From CAVQEK01 sp964596645 (lineage in GTDB: Bacteria > Bacteroidota > Bacteroidia > Cytophagales > Cyclobacteriaceae): 52,835 nucleotides of DNA. The notes under the pieces are model-generated. The model was not told the origin of the DNA, made no database searches, and saw only the letters and a list, made by a program, of their open reading frames with translations. Each line of letters starts with the position of its first letter. Position 1 is the stretch's first letter. The translations under genes were made by a program, and so were the position numbers. The stretch covers positions 1-52,835 of the forward strand of contig CAZQVB010000032.1 in NCBI GenBank assembly GCA_964596645.1. The letters run 5' to 3'. Positions 8,117 through 17,100 of this stretch are shown here, piece after piece.

Positions 8117-9886
8117 ATGAGGACTAGGAGATATTACACGTGCGGCATCATATTTTTCATGCTGCTTACCCTGAGCGCCCCTATTGCTGAGGCGCAATTT
8201 CTTTTTAAGAAAAAAGAAAGCACCGACCCCATCGAACAAAAAAATGTAGGTGTGGAAGATCTGGAAGCAAAGCGCAAAGCAGAGCTATATCACACCGAGG
8301 CCGAGAAATATTTTATTCTTGAAGACTACCCAAAAGCCTTTGTTCTTTATCAAAAATCCATTGAGTTTGACCCGAACAATGCCACCGCCTTTTTCAAAAT
8401 AGCGGAGATTTATACCAAGAGTGAAGACTACGACAAGGCTGCAGAAAATGCCAACAAAGCGATAGCGCTCAATCCGGAAAATAAGTTTTACTACCTGGCT
8501 GCGGCAGAAGCGTACACCAAAAAGTCGGATTTTGCCCAGGCGGCCACTACTTACGAGCAGATGTTGGCCAACTGTGAAAATACCGACGAGTATCTCTTCG
8601 ACCTTGGCGCGTTGTACATCTATCAGGAAAAGTATGATGAAGCGCTCAAGGTGTACAACCGCATTGAGGATAAATACGGCATCAACGATCAGGTGGTGTT
8701 TCAAAAACAGAAGTTGCACCTACGCAAGAGCGACCTCGATATGGCGGTGGAGGAAGGCGAAAACCTTATTGAAAATTTTCCCGGCGAAAGTCAATATGTG
8801 TTGGCCCTTGCCGATATTCTTATCTCCAATGGTGAGGAAGACCGTGCCGTGCCTTACCTGGAAGAGTTGCTGAAAGACAATCCCGGCGAATCGCGCGCCA
8901 CACTTATGTTGTCCGACATTTATAGAAAAAAAGGTGATACAGAAAAAGCCGATATCCTGCTGATCAAGGCGTTTGGCGATCCTGAGCTTGACCTGAAGCA
9001 GAAGATGCAGGTGATGGCCGGTTTTATGCAGCAACTGCCCGGCGAGCAAGTAGAAAGTCTCACCAAATCGCTTGGCGAGCGGCTCATTCAGGCTCATCCC
9101 AACCAGCCAGACGCCTACTCCATTTATGGCGACCTGATGTTTCAGTTGCAAGATGCCGCACAGGCCCGCGCGCAGTATTTGAAAGCCATAGAGCTCGGTG
9201 CCTCAGGCTACAACATTTGGCAAAATACGCTGCAGCTCGACGTGCAGCTTGGCGATTTCGATCTGGCCATAGCGCACGGTGAGAAAGCGCTGGAACTATA
9301 TCCCAATCAAAGCTCCATTTGCTGGTTTCTCGGCACGGCCTACCTCATGAAGAAGCAGCACGACGATGCCATCGCCGTACTGGAACAGGGAAAAAAGTTG
9401 AGCGGAAGCAACCCACAAATGAAGTCCCTTTTCAATGCTCAGCTCGGCGACGCGTACAACAATGTGGAGGAGTACAAAAAATCAGATGCTGCCTATGATG
9501 CCGCCCTCACCCACGACCCCGACAATGACCACGTGCTCAACAACTACAGCTATTTTCTCTCTCTTCGCAAAGAAAGACTTGATCTAGCCGATAAAATGTC
9601 GAAAAAGCTGGTGGCAAGCAACCCCGATGACCCCACATACCTGGATACCCGCGCCTGGGTGCTGTACGTAATGGGCCGGTACGATGAAGCTAAAACGTAT
9701 ATTGAGCGCGCCATTGAAAGCAACAGTGACAAAATCAGCGGCACCATCATAGAGCACTATGGGGATATTCTTTTTAAATTAGGCGATATTGACTCTGCCG
9801 TGAAGCAGTGGCAAAGAGCCAAAGGAATGGATGAAACCACGGAGCTGATCGATAAGAAAATTGCTGACAGAAAATTATATGAATAG
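8117..9886 (+). CDS. Periplasmic tetratricopeptide-repeat protein
   Basis: A 589-residue secreted protein made almost entirely of tetratricopeptide repeats after a signal peptide (hydrophobic core GIIFFMLLTLSAPIAEAQ). Repeats such as EKYFILEDYPKAFVLYQKSI and KAIALNPENKFYYLAAAEAY recur every 34 residues or so through to about residue 570. I chose the ATG at 8117, although a TTG directly before it is also in frame. Proteins of this type act as scaffolds at the Bacteroidota envelope, but no specific partner is known. The stop overlaps the next start by 8 bases (ATGAATAG), which implies coupled translation with the DUF4292 lipoprotein, and that in turn overlaps the EnvC-like gene. Confidence 0.9.
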   Translation: MRTRRYYTCGIIFFMLLTLSAPIAEAQFLFKKKESTDPIEQKNVGVEDLEAKRKAELYHTEAEKYFILEDYPKAFVLYQKSIEFDPNNATAFFKIAEIYTKSEDYDKAAENANKAIALNPENKFYYLAAAEAYTKKSDFAQAATTYEQMLANCENTDEYLFDLGALYIYQEKYDEALKVYNRIEDKYGINDQVVFQKQKLHLRKSDLDMAVEEGENLIENFPGESQYVLALADILISNGEEDRAVPYLEELLKDNPGESRATLMLSDIYRKKGDTEKADILLIKAFGDPELDLKQKMQVMAGFMQQLPGEQVESLTKSLGERLIQAHPNQPDAYSIYGDLMFQLQDAAQARAQYLKAIELGASGYNIWQNTLQLDVQLGDFDLAIAHGEKALELYPNQSSICWFLGTAYLMKKQHDDAIAVLEQGKKLSGSNPQMKSLFNAQLGDAYNNVEEYKKSDAAYDAALTHDPDNDHVLNNYSYFLSLRKERLDLADKMSKKLVASNPDDPTYLDTRAWVLYVMGRYDEAKTYIERAIESNSDKISGTIIEHYGDILFKLGDIDSAVKQWQRAKGMDETTELIDKKIADRKLYE

Positions 9887-10637
9887 TAAAAACCTTTTGT
9901 TGCTCATTGGCCTGGTGGCTATATTTTTTTCTTGTAAAAAGGAATTTACAGGTTTTCGCAGTAATGACAGGGACAAATCCCTGGTGCATGAAATTGATTT
10001 TCAATACCTGAACGCACGGAGTAAGGTGCGGTATCAGGAAGGCGATAAGCAGGTGAATGGCAGCGTGAATGTGCGCATGAGAAAAGATTCTGTTATCTGG
10101 TTTTCCGTATCCCCTTCCATTGGCCTGGAAGTAACACGATGCCTGATCACCCAGGATACCATCCTGATTATCAACCGCATGGAAAAGGAGTATTACGTTT
10201 TTACCTATCCGGAAATTAGCCGGTACTTCAACTTCAACATTGATTATTCGCTCATACAATCCATACTGATCGGAAACCTCATAGAGCCTCTGGAAGATAA
10301 AAGCCGGGTAGCCAGGGAAAACAATTATTTTCTCATAAAGCAGTCGAGGGGGCCACTCGATATACAAAGCTTCGTAAACCGCGACACACATAAAATTGAG
10401 ACGGTACTGCTCAATGAGAAGCCCACCAACAATTTTATGACGCTGAAATATTCTGAATTTGAGCCCATAGCCATGTACTTGTTTCCGCATGCCTGCCAGG
10501 TAAACCTCACCTACAGGTCTGGCGACAAGGGCCCGCTCGTCACCAGCGTGAACCTCACGCACAGCAAAGCGGATATCTCAGACAAGCCTTTAAAATTCCC
10601 TTTCAACATCCCGGACAAATACGATGCTTTTAAGTAG
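9879..10637 (+). CDS. DUF4292 family lipoprotein
   Basis: A 252-residue lipoprotein. Residues 1-18 form a lipoprotein signal ending in FFS, and Cys19 is the lipidation site. The mature region (for example SVNVRMRKDSVIWFSVSP and GLEVTRCLITQDTILIINR) matches the DUF4292 family, which resembles LolB/LolA-like folds. A role in lipid or lipoprotein handling in the periplasm is an inference, not shown. I chose the ATG at 9879 because it gives a clean lipoprotein signal; an in-frame TTG at 9861 would add six residues. It overlaps the TPR gene upstream by 8 bases and the EnvC-like gene downstream by 14 bases, so the three are probably produced together. Confidence 0.88.
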   Translation: MNSKNLLLLIGLVAIFFSCKKEFTGFRSNDRDKSLVHEIDFQYLNARSKVRYQEGDKQVNGSVNVRMRKDSVIWFSVSPSIGLEVTRCLITQDTILIINRMEKEYYVFTYPEISRYFNFNIDYSLIQSILIGNLIEPLEDKSRVARENNYFLIKQSRGPLDIQSFVNRDTHKIETVLLNEKPTNNFMTLKYSEFEPIAMYLFPHACQVNLTYRSGDKGPLVTSVNLTHSKADISDKPLKFPFNIPDKYDAFK

Positions 10638-11964
10638 TATCTCTCCGAAAAGGATCATTGCTACCATGCCCCCGCCCTACATGCGCTTGGGTGGGTTTGT
10701 TCTTCCTACTCATACAGGTATTCCCACACCAGACAGTTTACTGAAGTCAGGCACTTTTCTGCACACAATACGCAGAGCGAGTCTGTTGGTGATACTGCTG
10801 CTTGGCCTGTGCAGTACCATGGGGTGGGCGCAGAGCAAAAAGGACAAGCTACAGCAGGAAAAATCAGCTGCTCAAAAGCGCATCAACGAAGTGCAACAAA
10901 TACTGGAGCAAACTTCCGTAAAACGCAAGACAAGCACTGGCCAACTCAATGCCCTATCGAAGCAAATAGAAGCACACAGCACCCTCATCAACTCCATCAG
11001 CGCAGAGCTCAACTTCTTGCAAAGCCAGATTACGCAAGACAATGTGGTGATCAATGCGCTGGAAAATGACCTGGTGAATTTGAAAAAGGAATACGGCGCC
11101 ATGGTGTATGCCGCGTATAAGTCGCACAATAGCTACGACAAGCTCACATTCCTGTTCTCATCCAAAACGTTCAATCAGCTGGTGATGCGGCTGAAATATA
11201 TGGAGCAATACTCCAAAGCCCGCAAAGCCCAGGTGCGGCTTATAGGGCAGGTAAAGGAGAAGTTGGTGGCAGAGCGAAAAGGTCTGGAGGAGCGACGAGC
11301 CGAGCGGAGTAGCCTGCTGGCCGAGCAGCAAAGTAAAAACCAGAAACTGCTGACATTGCGCAAGCAGGAAAACAAAATGCTGGGTGAGCTGAAGTCGAGA
11401 GAAAGCGAACTGAAAAAGGAGATCGCTCAGAAAAAAGATGACGTGGCGCGCTTAGAAAAAATGATTGCCAGCATCATCAGCGCTGAAATAAAGAAAACAG
11501 CCACTGCAGAAAATAAGTCGCCGGCGGTGGAGATCGACCTGAGCAACATCACAGCGTCTTTCGAGAAGAACAAGGCCAACCTACCCTGGCCAGTGAATTC
11601 AGGCTTTATCTCGGAGCATTTTGGCACACACCCGCATCCGGTATACAAGCGCATAAAAGTGCCCAACGATGGCGTGAACATTCAAACCAAGCAAAACGAA
11701 AAAGTACGGGCAGTTTTCAAAGGCACTGTAAAAAAAGTAGCCGTGATACCCGGTATGAAGTACGTGGTGATCGTGCAGCACGGCAATTACTTCACCGTAT
11801 ACGCCAGGTTGCGCGAAGTGAGCGTGAAGATGGGACAGGAAATTGAAATAAACGATGAAATAGGAGAAGTGAATACCGACAAAGATGGCGTAACTGAGAT
11901 TCAGTTTCAGGTTTGGAAAAACACAACCAAGCTCGATCCTGAATTGTGGCTGGCCAAGCGATAA
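10624..11964 (+). CDS. EnvC-like murein hydrolase activator with degenerate LytM (M23) domain
   Basis: Up to 446 residues: an export signal (hydrophobic stretch at about residues 54-66, ending GWAQ), a long coiled coil (about 72-300) rich in E, K, Q and R, and a C-terminal LytM/M23 fold (about 325-446). The layout is that of EnvC, which activates cell-wall amidases during daughter-cell separation. In active M23 enzymes zinc is held by HxxxD and HxH. Here those positions are Asn348, Asn352 and Arg395 (NDGVN; YARL), with only His386 kept, so the domain should not bind zinc. That fits an activator rather than an enzyme. The true start may be later, at 10666 or 10681, since the first 50 residues are an odd extension. 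Confidence 0.9.
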   Translation: MLLSSISPKRIIATMPPPYMRLGGFVLPTHTGIPTPDSLLKSGTFLHTIRRASLLVILLLGLCSTMGWAQSKKDKLQQEKSAAQKRINEVQQILEQTSVKRKTSTGQLNALSKQIEAHSTLINSISAELNFLQSQITQDNVVINALENDLVNLKKEYGAMVYAAYKSHNSYDKLTFLFSSKTFNQLVMRLKYMEQYSKARKAQVRLIGQVKEKLVAERKGLEERRAERSSLLAEQQSKNQKLLTLRKQENKMLGELKSRESELKKEIAQKKDDVARLEKMIASIISAEIKKTATAENKSPAVEIDLSNITASFEKNKANLPWPVNSGFISEHFGTHPHPVYKRIKVPNDGVNIQTKQNEKVRAVFKGTVKKVAVIPGMKYVVIVQHGNYFTVYARLREVSVKMGQEIEINDEIGEVNTDKDGVTEIQFQVWKNTTKLDPELWLAKR

Positions 11965-12066
11965 TAATTCTTTGCGCTCAACCGTTGTCCTTTCGTTAGT
12001 TTTTCATGACCTTTGACTACAATCCTCAACCCGAAAAAGGTTTAAAACATTATAAACATTACCATT

Positions 12067-12282
12067 ATGATTACAACTTTGGCATTTCTTGGTGGAATCG
12101 GCGGCATGGAAGTTCTGCTGATCCTTTCAGTAGTTTTAATTTTCTTTGGCGCCAAAAAAATTCCAGAACTGGCACGTGGCCTCGGCAAGGGTATGCGCGA
12201 GTTTAAAGACGCCACCAAAGACATTCAGAAAGAAATTGACACCGAGGTAAAATCACTCAACGACACCATCTCTAAAGTGTAA
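12067..12282 (+). CDS. tatA: Twin-arginine translocase TatA/E-type subunit, first copy
   Basis: A 71-residue single-span membrane protein that forms the Tat export pore for folded proteins. One transmembrane helix (about residues 14-27, EVLLILSVVLIFFG) is followed by the conserved hinge FFGAKKIPELARGLGKG, an amphipathic helix and a charged tail. It is highly similar to the second copy at 25925-26146. It lies 102 bases after the EnvC-like gene on the same strand and ends before a strong terminator. No tatC is in the window. Confidence 0.95.
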   Translation: MITTLAFLGGIGGMEVLLILSVVLIFFGAKKIPELARGLGKGMREFKDATKDIQKEIDTEVKSLNDTISKV

Positions 12283-12320
12283 GCTTTAGTAAGAGCACAC
12301 AAAAGAACCAAAATCATTGA

Positions 12321-12360
12321 AGCTCCCTGCATCGCTCAGCGCTGCAGGGAGCTTTGCTTT
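12321..12360 (+). terminator. Terminator after the envC-tatA operon
   Basis: A perfect 11-bp stem, AGCTCCCTGCA / TGCAGGGAGCT (12321-12331 and 12343-12353), is followed by TTGCTTT. The T tract is short and interrupted, but stem strength and position 38 bases after the tatA stop support transcript termination. Confidence 0.75.
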
Positions 12361-12626
12361 ATAGGCTGACACGTTTTTAGAGAATTATATGCTCTGAAAA
12401 TCACGATTAAACGACTTCAAAACCAACGTGCTTTTATCCATATCCAAATAGCGACGCGTTGATTTATACTGATCAGTGGCTGTTTCGTTGCTTTAGTTGC
12501 TCAGTGCCAGGTCTCATCGCATAGTGCGGGTTTTCATACTCATCGCGTGTAGAAAGCACAGAATATGACAACGAGAGAGAAAGCCAAGGGGGCACAATCG
12601 ATACCCATAAAAAAGTATACCGGCCA

Positions 12627-12664
12627 ATACGACAAAAGCCCGCAACTGCGGGCTTTTGTCGTAT
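12627..12664 (-). terminator. Very long terminator hairpin after the TonB-like gene
   Basis: An 18-bp perfect inverted repeat (12627-12644 and 12647-12664) has only two bases between the arms, with GC-rich GCCCGCA / TGCGGGC at the centre and A/T tracts (AAAA / TTTT) inside the stem. It reads equally in both directions and so can end transcription from either side. It is 26 bases beyond the TonB-like stop. Confidence 0.85.
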
Positions 12665-12689
12665 CGTAATGCTTTTTAACAAATGGCCT

Positions 12690-13367
12690 CTAGCCAAGCT
12701 TAAAGGTAATGGGCAGGATCATTCGCACCTTTACAGAACGACCACGTTGCTTACCGGGCTTCCATTTAGGGGCTCCTTTCAAAACCCTCACCGCCTCTTC
12801 GTCACAACCGGCACCGATTCCTTTTACTGATTGCACCTCAGTGATGCTGCCATCTTTATCGACTACAAACTGTACGAACACTTTGCCCTCAATACCCATT
12901 CGCCGGGCCTGCGCAGGATATTTAAGGTTTTTCTGTACATATTGATAAAAAGCCTGCATACCACCAATGGGCTCGGGCTGGTCTTCCACAATGGTAAACA
13001 CCTCTTCAGCCACCTCTTCTTCCGGCTCTTCGCTAAACACCACATCTTCTATCACCGTCTCTTCTGTGATAGAAACATCGAGGTCTACTTCAATATCTTC
13101 TTCTATTTCTTCCTCATCGGGTACTTCAATGATCTCGGGCTGCTGCACCTTGGGGGGAGGGGGGGGCGGCTGCTCCGTCTGGGGTATGTCCATCAGATCG
13201 TCAAACTCCTCAGAAACATTACCGAGGTCGACCAGGCTGTTGTCTTCGTAGAATTTCCACTCGAAAGCCATGATCACAAACAGCAAACTTACCACTAAGC
13301 CTATGTTCAAAAACAGGCCAGTTCTTTTTGTTAAGTCTGCTTTGGGAGTTTTTTTATTCTCTACCAT
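12690..13367 (-). CDS. TonB-like energy transducer protein
   Basis: A 225-residue protein with one N-terminal membrane helix (about residues 17-34, LFLNIGLVVSLLFVIMAF), a proline-rich stretch PPPPPPKVQQPE near residue 70, a very acidic linker (about 78-130), and a C-terminal TonB domain (about 145-225) with the hallmark YPAQARRMGIEGKVFVQFVV. TonB passes proton-motive energy from ExbB/ExbD to outer-membrane receptors. No exbB, exbD or receptor gene is near, so this is a stand-alone copy. It has an ATG start, and strong hairpins lie downstream. The proline tract is encoded by long C runs (13152-13166 on the plus strand: G6, A, G8), a possible slippage site. Confidence 0.93.
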   Translation of the reverse strand: MVENKKTPKADLTKRTGLFLNIGLVVSLLFVIMAFEWKFYEDNSLVDLGNVSEEFDDLMDIPQTEQPPPPPPKVQQPEIIEVPDEEEIEEDIEVDLDVSITEETVIEDVVFSEEPEEEVAEEVFTIVEDQPEPIGGMQAFYQYVQKNLKYPAQARRMGIEGKVFVQFVVDKDGSITEVQSVKGIGAGCDEEAVRVLKGAPKWKPGKQRGRSVKVRMILPITFKLG

Positions 13368-13685
13368 GATTGTATATGCTTTGTTTTATTCCTTCCAATG
13401 CTGCTTGCAATAATACGAAATAAATCATTATTCATCCTTGACACGGCTACTTATAAATATGCTCAAAAGCTGGTCTTGCCTGGTTTCCGTTGGCCTGTCA
13501 GTCGCTAAAACATTACATTTTTCTGCGACCTTTTACAAGCTATCGGCTGCGTCTACTGTGAGCATTGTGGCCTTACATAAACGTATACAATTCGCAGCTA
13601 TTGCCTGACTGGGTTGTGGGCATTAGCGCTGGTGGTTTACTTTCTATAGAGAAAAACGCAAAGCACCGGCGAGCGCCGTTGGGTG
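13368..13685. other. Non-coding interval between tonB-like gene and gcvH
   Basis: No gene, clear hairpin or repeat is evident. The right part must hold the end of the gcvH transcript and the left part the TonB-like promoter, but I could not find a good TAnnTTTG box. Confidence 0.5.
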
Positions 13686-14066
13686 CTATTCACCAATCAG
13701 CTGCTGGTAATCTTCAGCACTCAACAGGTCATCGAGTTCGGCGGGGTCTTTTAGCTCCATCTTTATCATCCAGCCCTTTTCGTAAGGTTCGCTGTTCACG
13801 ATTTCCGGGCTGCCATCCAAATCGGGATTTACTTCCAACACGGTGCCCGATACGGGCATGAAAAGGTCAGAAACTGTCTTTACAGCCTCTACTGTTCCAA
13901 ACACATCACCTTGTGTCAGCACCTCACCAACAGATTCTATTTCCACAAATACAATGTCGCCCAATTCCCTTTGAGCAAAATCAGTAACCCCAACGAAGGC
14001 TTCATTGCCCGATACCCGCACCCACTCGTGGTCTTTTGTATATTTCAGTTCCCCAGGAATATTCAT
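13686..14066 (-). CDS. gcvH: Glycine cleavage system H protein
   Basis: A 126-residue lipoyl carrier that shuttles the aminomethyl group between the P, T and L proteins of glycine cleavage. The lipoylation lysine is Lys63 in VEAVKTVSDLFMPVSG, and the N terminus (ELKYTKDHEWV) and acidic C terminus are typical. I chose the ATG at 14066; an in-frame TTG 18 bases upstream would add six residues not usual in the family. It follows sprA after 48 bases on the same strand. Adjacency of gcvH to sprA is common in Bacteroidota although no functional link is established. The other glycine cleavage genes are not in the window. Confidence 0.97.
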   Translation of the reverse strand: MNIPGELKYTKDHEWVRVSGNEAFVGVTDFAQRELGDIVFVEIESVGEVLTQGDVFGTVEAVKTVSDLFMPVSGTVLEVNPDLDGSPEIVNSEPYEKGWMIKMELKDPAELDDLLSAEDYQQLIGE

Positions 14067-14114
14067 AAAAGCTTTTTTTGTCAAAAATACACGGCTTTGG
14101 GGATGTTCAAAAAA

Positions 14115-17100
14115 TTATTGCGCCAAACTAAACCGCACCTGTGCGCCAAAGGCTGTAGTGGAGCGCGGGTATGAGCTGGTGACCCGGGGCGTATTGATGT
14201 TGCGTTCGAAGTATATGTTCAGATTCAGCCGGTCATTGAGCACATAGCTCACCTGAGGCCTTAGTTGGAAATTTACGTTACCAGCCGTCACGGTGCTCAC
14301 CTCATCGATCTTGCGCTGAACGGTTTGGGTATCGCGAAGGGTAAAGTTGAGCTTAAATGTCAGGTCGTTTTCCAATGTGATCACACGCCCCTGCGCTTTG
14401 AAGGGTAGCTTCATGTTGGCTTTTGTAAAGCCAAATTCAAACGCTATGTCGTTGGACTTCAGCTCGGTGACCTGCGCATTGGAAATATTCAATGCCAGAT
14501 TGCGCTCTTTATTATAGTTGATCCGCGCTGTTATGCGGCTCTTGGTGCGCAGGTTTACGCCGATCAGCGGTGCAAAACGCTCTTGTATCACCACCTGACT
14601 CATAAGAAATGCCGGAACCCATTCATTGTTGTCGTTGCCAAATTGCGCCGTCGGATACTGGGTGAGTCCGTTGTCCAGTTCCAGTTGGTCGGTGTACAGC
14701 AAAGAATTGGTAAAGTTGCTGATGTTGTATGTGGCGTTGTAGCTGTGGTTGATGCTGATGGAGGAGAAAATATTGTCCATACCACCCAGCTTGTCTAGAC
14801 CGCTGATGTCGATACGCCAGCCAGGTATGGGTATGGCCGGAAAAGGTGAAAGGTTTACCTCACGGGCGTCTTTTCCGGTGTAGGCTGCCATAAATGCAGG
14901 GATCATCACATCTTGTGATCGCTCGGCATAGGTAAGTTCAGGATCGGGGTTCAGCCGGTCAAGCCTTGTTTTCACTATCTCGAGGTTCTGCTGAAAGTCG
15001 AGGAAAAGCGGCGACACATTTTCGTCGATATCTTTCACGAATGCCGTACCCAATGCGAGTATGGATACGCTGTAGTTGCCGGTACGTGCAGGATTGATGC
15101 CTTCATACGCGCTACCGTTTGTCACGCGGAATAATTCCTGATAGTTGCCGGTGGCTGTTTTGCGCGCGTCTAGCTGTATGCGGATATTTCTTGTAGGCTC
15201 TATGCTGGCCTTCAGGTTCAAATCGGTGGTGCGCATTTGGGTAAAGGGCATGGACAGCAGTGTGTCCTGCACCAGCCAACCGTTTTGCGCAGCACGCTCA
15301 CGAATTTGTGGGTTTTGGCTGCCAAAAATAAAGCTCCAGCCTGGAGCATTCCAGGAAGAATCCATGCCCAGGAGAAAAGGCGATTGATTGAACCCCGGAA
15401 GCATAGTGCCTTCACGTACGGTGTAGGTCATGTTTATCGACCGCAAGCTCATGAGCAGGCGCGAAATACCCTTTAAAAACTTCAGATCGGGCTTTTGCTG
15501 TGTAGTGTCTTGTGCTGCGCCCGGGCGTGGAGGTCGCTGTGGCGACCTGCGGGGGGGCTGATTGATTTCCCTCAGAAACTTAGCTTTGTTGTACAACTTC
15601 ACAAAATCGATCTTACCTGTTGCGCCCATTTCACGTGTATTCTGAATGACGTTGCCAAACACGCGTTGCAGGCTCAGCGAATCGATGGGCGAATACGCGC
15701 CGGCCGTCCATGAGTAACCGACCGAGTAGCGTGTGTCGGCACTGACCCAATCGGTGAGCGGAATCTTATCTAGCGGCAGCCTGTAGTTGATGTTGAAGTT
15801 TTGGTCCAAGTTCTTCATCCGGCCGAGCGATTTCAAATTATCCCAGATCACCTGCTGTTTTTCTTCTGTATTGATGTCGCCCTCAGGCTCATCGATGATG
15901 GCATGTGCGCGCGCGTTGTAGTCGAATGATAGGCCTTCGGAGATATTCCAGCGCAGGTTGTACATGCGGTTGAAGGTGAAATATTTTTCATACATCGGCC
16001 GAATGCCTACTGTGGTGAGGTCAGCATTGCGCAGTTGTGTTTTTATGAACCGCCGGTCCAGGTCGGTGCGGAAGCTGAGGTTGGCTGGCAGCAGAGAAAA
16101 GTTGATGTCTTTGATGAGTGCCAGATACTTGCCATCCAGAGCTTTGGTATTTTTAAAGGGCTCTACCGCACCTCCCTGTGGACTAAAAGAATACGCCAGG
16201 GAGCCTCTATACGATTTCATTTTGTACATTGCGGTGTTCACATTGGTATGGCGCACATCGCTGTAGGCGTAGGTGAGCGAGAAGTTTTCAATATCGTAAA
16301 TGTGGCTTTTTGCATCTTCCTTTGTTTTCACCTTGCGCACGTTGGTAAAGTTGATGCTGCGGCGGAGCGTGCGATCTTGCACTATCTCGCGGTAATCGTT
16401 TCTCTCGTCCAGGTCCAACGCATTCAGTGCTGCGGTCAGTGGTATATCTGGATCGAGCGGATCGAAATACGGTGTAATGGTGCGCTTCTCCAGGCTTAAA
16501 TACATGGGAATTCGTATGCCAAGATTTTCGGGAATGAACTTGTCGAGCACCACATTGGCCGACAGGTCATATTCAAGTGTTTCTTCTCTGGTGCGTTCCG
16601 CTATGCGCTGTTGTATGCCGCCAAAGCCAAACGAAGTATAGCGAGTAGAGGCCGTGACGGTAGCCAAATCAGCCAATTTGGTGTTGAGAAATGCATTGGC
16701 AGCCCAACCGGCAGTACGCTCAAAATCCGTAACGCGCATCTCATTGGCCCAGATGCATACCGACTTCGGTTGACCGTCGGGACTCTCAGGATTGCGAATA
16801 CCGATCATGGCCGTTTGTACCGACGACATATCGGGTCGCCCTTCTACGGTAATTCGGTAAATTCCGACGGTATCTGAATAGGGCAGGTCCACGTCTATAT
16901 TCAGCCGGTCGCGTTGCTTCTTCAGCGTATACAATTGGTCGAAATCGATGTCTATCTCGTTTTCTTCCGGCCATATGGCCCGTTCTTCTGAAGCCTGCGT
17001 GCCAAGCGGTGTCACTTTCAGGGGCACCTCTATTTCGTAGTAGTTTTCTTCAAAGTCGGTACCCAATCGCACAAAAGCCGTCACCTCATCATCGGCCAGC

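Larger units (their letters stand above)
12283..12689. other. Non-coding interval between tatA and tonB-like gene
   Basis: The two genes converge here. The interval holds one strong hairpin after tatA (12321-12353) and one after the TonB-like gene (12627-12664). Nothing else recognisable lies between them. Confidence 0.7.

Noticed and set aside
14067..14114. Glycine riboswitch in front of gcvH
   Set aside because: Only 48 bases separate sprA and gcvH, too short for a glycine aptamer.
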